Origin: Magnetococcales bacterium
Lineage (GTDB): Bacteria > Pseudomonadota > Magnetococcia > Magnetococcales > Magnetaquicoccaceae
Assembly (NCBI GenBank): GCA_011089965.1
Contig: JAANAU010000002.1
Location: 104,682 to 168,681, forward strand
Direction: 5' to 3'
DNA: 64,000 nt
In this document: one piece after another, positions 62,641-64,000 of the stretch
Numbering within the stretch: the first letter of the stretch is position 1
How the letters are laid out: each line of letters starts with the position of its first letter
Translations under genes and position numbers: made by a program
Notes under the pieces: generated by a model
Database searches by the model: none
Seen by the model: only the letters and a program-made list of their open reading frames with translations
What the model was told of the DNA's origin: nothing

Positions 62641-64000
62641 ATGACCAACCCCACGGCATTACCCAAACCACGGCGACGGCTGGGTGAGATCCTGCTGGCT
62701 GCGGATCTCATCACCCCGGATCTGCTGACCATTGCCCTGTCCGAACAGAAAAAAACCGGGGAGTTGTTGGGACGCATCCTGGTACGTCTGGGTTTTGTCC
62801 CGGAGACGTTGATGCGCGATCTGCTCAGCCACATCCTGAGGCAGCAGACCGTCAATCTGGACCGCATCACCCTGGATCCAAAAATTCTGGGCCTGGTTCC
62901 CAAAAAGCTCATCGAGCGCCACCACATCATTCCAGTCCACTGGGATCGCAAAAGCACCACCTTGACCGTGGCGATGTCCGATACGCAAGACATCGCCATC
63001 ATCGACAAGATCCAAGCCAATATTCATACCGACATTCGCATCCGTACCGTACTGGCCAGCCAATCCGAGATTGATCGCGCACTCCAACGGGCCTATGGTG
63101 CCGAACTGTCTCTCAACCGCATTCTGGATGAGCTGTCAAACGGCAGTACAGATCTGCATGCGTTATCACCGGATCAGGTGGAACGACTGGAATCCAGCCA
63201 CGACCTGACAAACGCCCTGTTCACCCATGCTGTCCATGCCGGAGCCACAGAAATCCATATTGAACCGGAACCTGGCCGGATTCGTCTGCGTTATCGCATG
63301 GATGGCGTGATCACGCCGATCCGGGATCTGCATCGGGATCTCCTTCCGGCCCTGATGGCCTGCATCCACTCGCGAACCAGCCATAACAATAGCAGTTTCA
63401 TTATAAACATTTCGACCCATCCATACATCTTTCAACTCTCCACTCAAATGACCGAGTACGGAGAGAAAGGAGTGGTCCGGATACGTCCACAACATCCACA
63501 ACCCTGGTCACTGGAGGAGTTGGGACTCTCCAGAGCGACTCAGGAGACGCTCTGGACCATGCTGACCAGACCCGGTGGAGTGGTTCTGGTCACCGGACCA
63601 ACAGAAAGCGGCAAAACGACCACTCTGCAAACCATGCTCCGGTTGCTGGATCATGACCAGATGCAGATTGTCACACCGACAACCCTTTCTGCGGGATCAA
63701 CCTCCTGGCTGAATGGAATCGATGCATGGCGTCCGGATCTGGTATTGCTGGATGACCTGGCAACGGCCAGGCAGGCACGATTGGCTCTGCATGCTGCCAT
63801 GAACGGCCACAAAGTATTGGTGGGTCTATGCGCCCCTTCGACCATCGGCGCTCTGCAACGTTTGCGCTTTCTGGGTATCCGGAGTGAACTGCTGGCTGGC
63901 AACATGGTCGGCATGATCCATCAACGTCTGGTGCGCTGTCTCTGTCCCCACTGTAAACGTGTACACCCTCCGGATCCGGAAACTCAGCGCCTGCTGGCAT
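62641..64000 (+). CDS. Divergent GspE/PilB-like secretion ATPase (runs off the right edge)
   Basis: 453 codons visible. Residues 1-160 are a GspE/MshE N-terminal domain. GATEIHIEP near 201 and RLRYRMDGVI follow. Walker A at 318-327 reads TGPTESGKTT. Walker B near 371 is LLDDLATA in place of LVGE-RD, and the region normally holding LHTN reads LCAPS. A CLCPHC near 433 is the start of the zinc motif. The AERRLPQDGR arginine-aspartate box seems absent. ATP hydrolysis may therefore be altered. The start codon has a poor ribosome site. It is downstream of the ExeA-like gene by 24 nt. Confidence 0.88.
   Translation, partial: MTNPTALPKPRRRLGEILLAADLITPDLLTIALSEQKKTGELLGRILVRLGFVPETLMRDLLSHILRQQTVNLDRITLDPKILGLVPKKLIERHHIIPVHWDRKSTTLTVAMSDTQDIAIIDKIQANIHTDIRIRTVLASQSEIDRALQRAYGAELSLNRILDELSNGSTDLHALSPDQVERLESSHDLTNALFTHAVHAGATEIHIEPEPGRIRLRYRMDGVITPIRDLHRDLLPALMACIHSRTSHNNSSFIINISTHPYIFQLSTQMTEYGEKGVVRIRPQHPQPWSLEELGLSRATQETLWTMLTRPGGVVLVTGPTESGKTTTLQTMLRLLDHDQMQIVTPTTLSAGSTSWLNGIDAWRPDLVLLDDLATARQARLALHAAMNGHKVLVGLCAPSTIGALQRLRFLGIRSELLAGNMVGMIHQRLVRCLCPHCKRVHPPDPETQRLLA

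Overview
The window looks like a proteobacterial chromosome segment from a sulfur-metabolising, motile, respiring bacterium. The evidence is the dissimilatory sulfite reductase genes (dsrA plus the start of dsrB), several multiheme or redox fusion proteins, three chemoreceptors, c-di-GMP enzymes, an ordinary Gram-negative core (lolA, fimV-like gene, dacB, xerD, rimO, leuCDB-asd) and a perfect parS centromere site. The mix of dsrAB, many NIT/HBM-type sensors and FimV-like proteins would fit Magnetococcia-like or related proteobacteria. That placement is inference only: no magnetosome gene is present and no rRNA is available for a check.

Layout. 1-8 kb: dsrBA (minus strand), a bacteriohemerythrin, an SHP-type cytochrome, a 1118-residue flavin/cyclic-nucleotide/Fe-S/membrane fusion, a toxin-antitoxin pair and an FHA-multiheme cytochrome fusion. 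9-16.5 kb: xerD with a methyltransferase, a glyoxalase II-like gene, then two HBM-type chemoreceptors, cheW and a STAS protein. 16.5-26 kb (minus strand): leuC-leuD-leuB-asd-fimV-like-ecfT-like, then lolA-yajQ-rimO. 27-30.5 kb: a four-gene unit of MBL hydrolase, FAD oxidoreductase, cyclic-nucleotide-binding protein and membrane protein. 30.6-38.3 kb: a NIT-PAS-GGDEF-EAL protein, a response regulator with a FixL-like PAS and GGDEF, and a NIT chemoreceptor. 39 kb: tRNA-Gln(CTG) and a decayed IS1-like element.

39.8-53 kb is a surface-polysaccharide locus. A tightly overlapping minus-strand operon carries asnB, a GT2 glycosyltransferase, a B12/radical-SAM protein, a WbpB-WbpD fusion, a PIN-aminotransferase (WbpE-like) fusion, a WbpI/WecB-like epimerase and a membrane protein. 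It is followed by two plus-strand methyltransferases. Together these would make a 2,3-diacetamido-uronic acid type sugar if a UDP-GlcNAc 6-dehydrogenase is encoded elsewhere. 53-59 kb: alpha/beta hydrolase, Nudix, polyphosphate kinase 2, a large nucleotidyltransferase-kinase fusion and a secreted metalloprotease. 59-64 kb: parS, dacB, an ExeA-like ATPase and a divergent GspE-like ATPase cut by the window edge.

The recurring theme is redox or signalling enzymes joined to ligand-sensing domains (CNB, FHA, NIT, FixL-like PAS). The strongest candidates for undescribed biology are the FAD-CNB-CNB-FeS-membrane fusion, the FHA-multiheme cytochrome, the MBL/FAD/CNB/membrane cluster, the nucleotidyltransferase-kinase fusion, the PIN-aminotransferase fusion and the ExeA/degenerate GspE pair.
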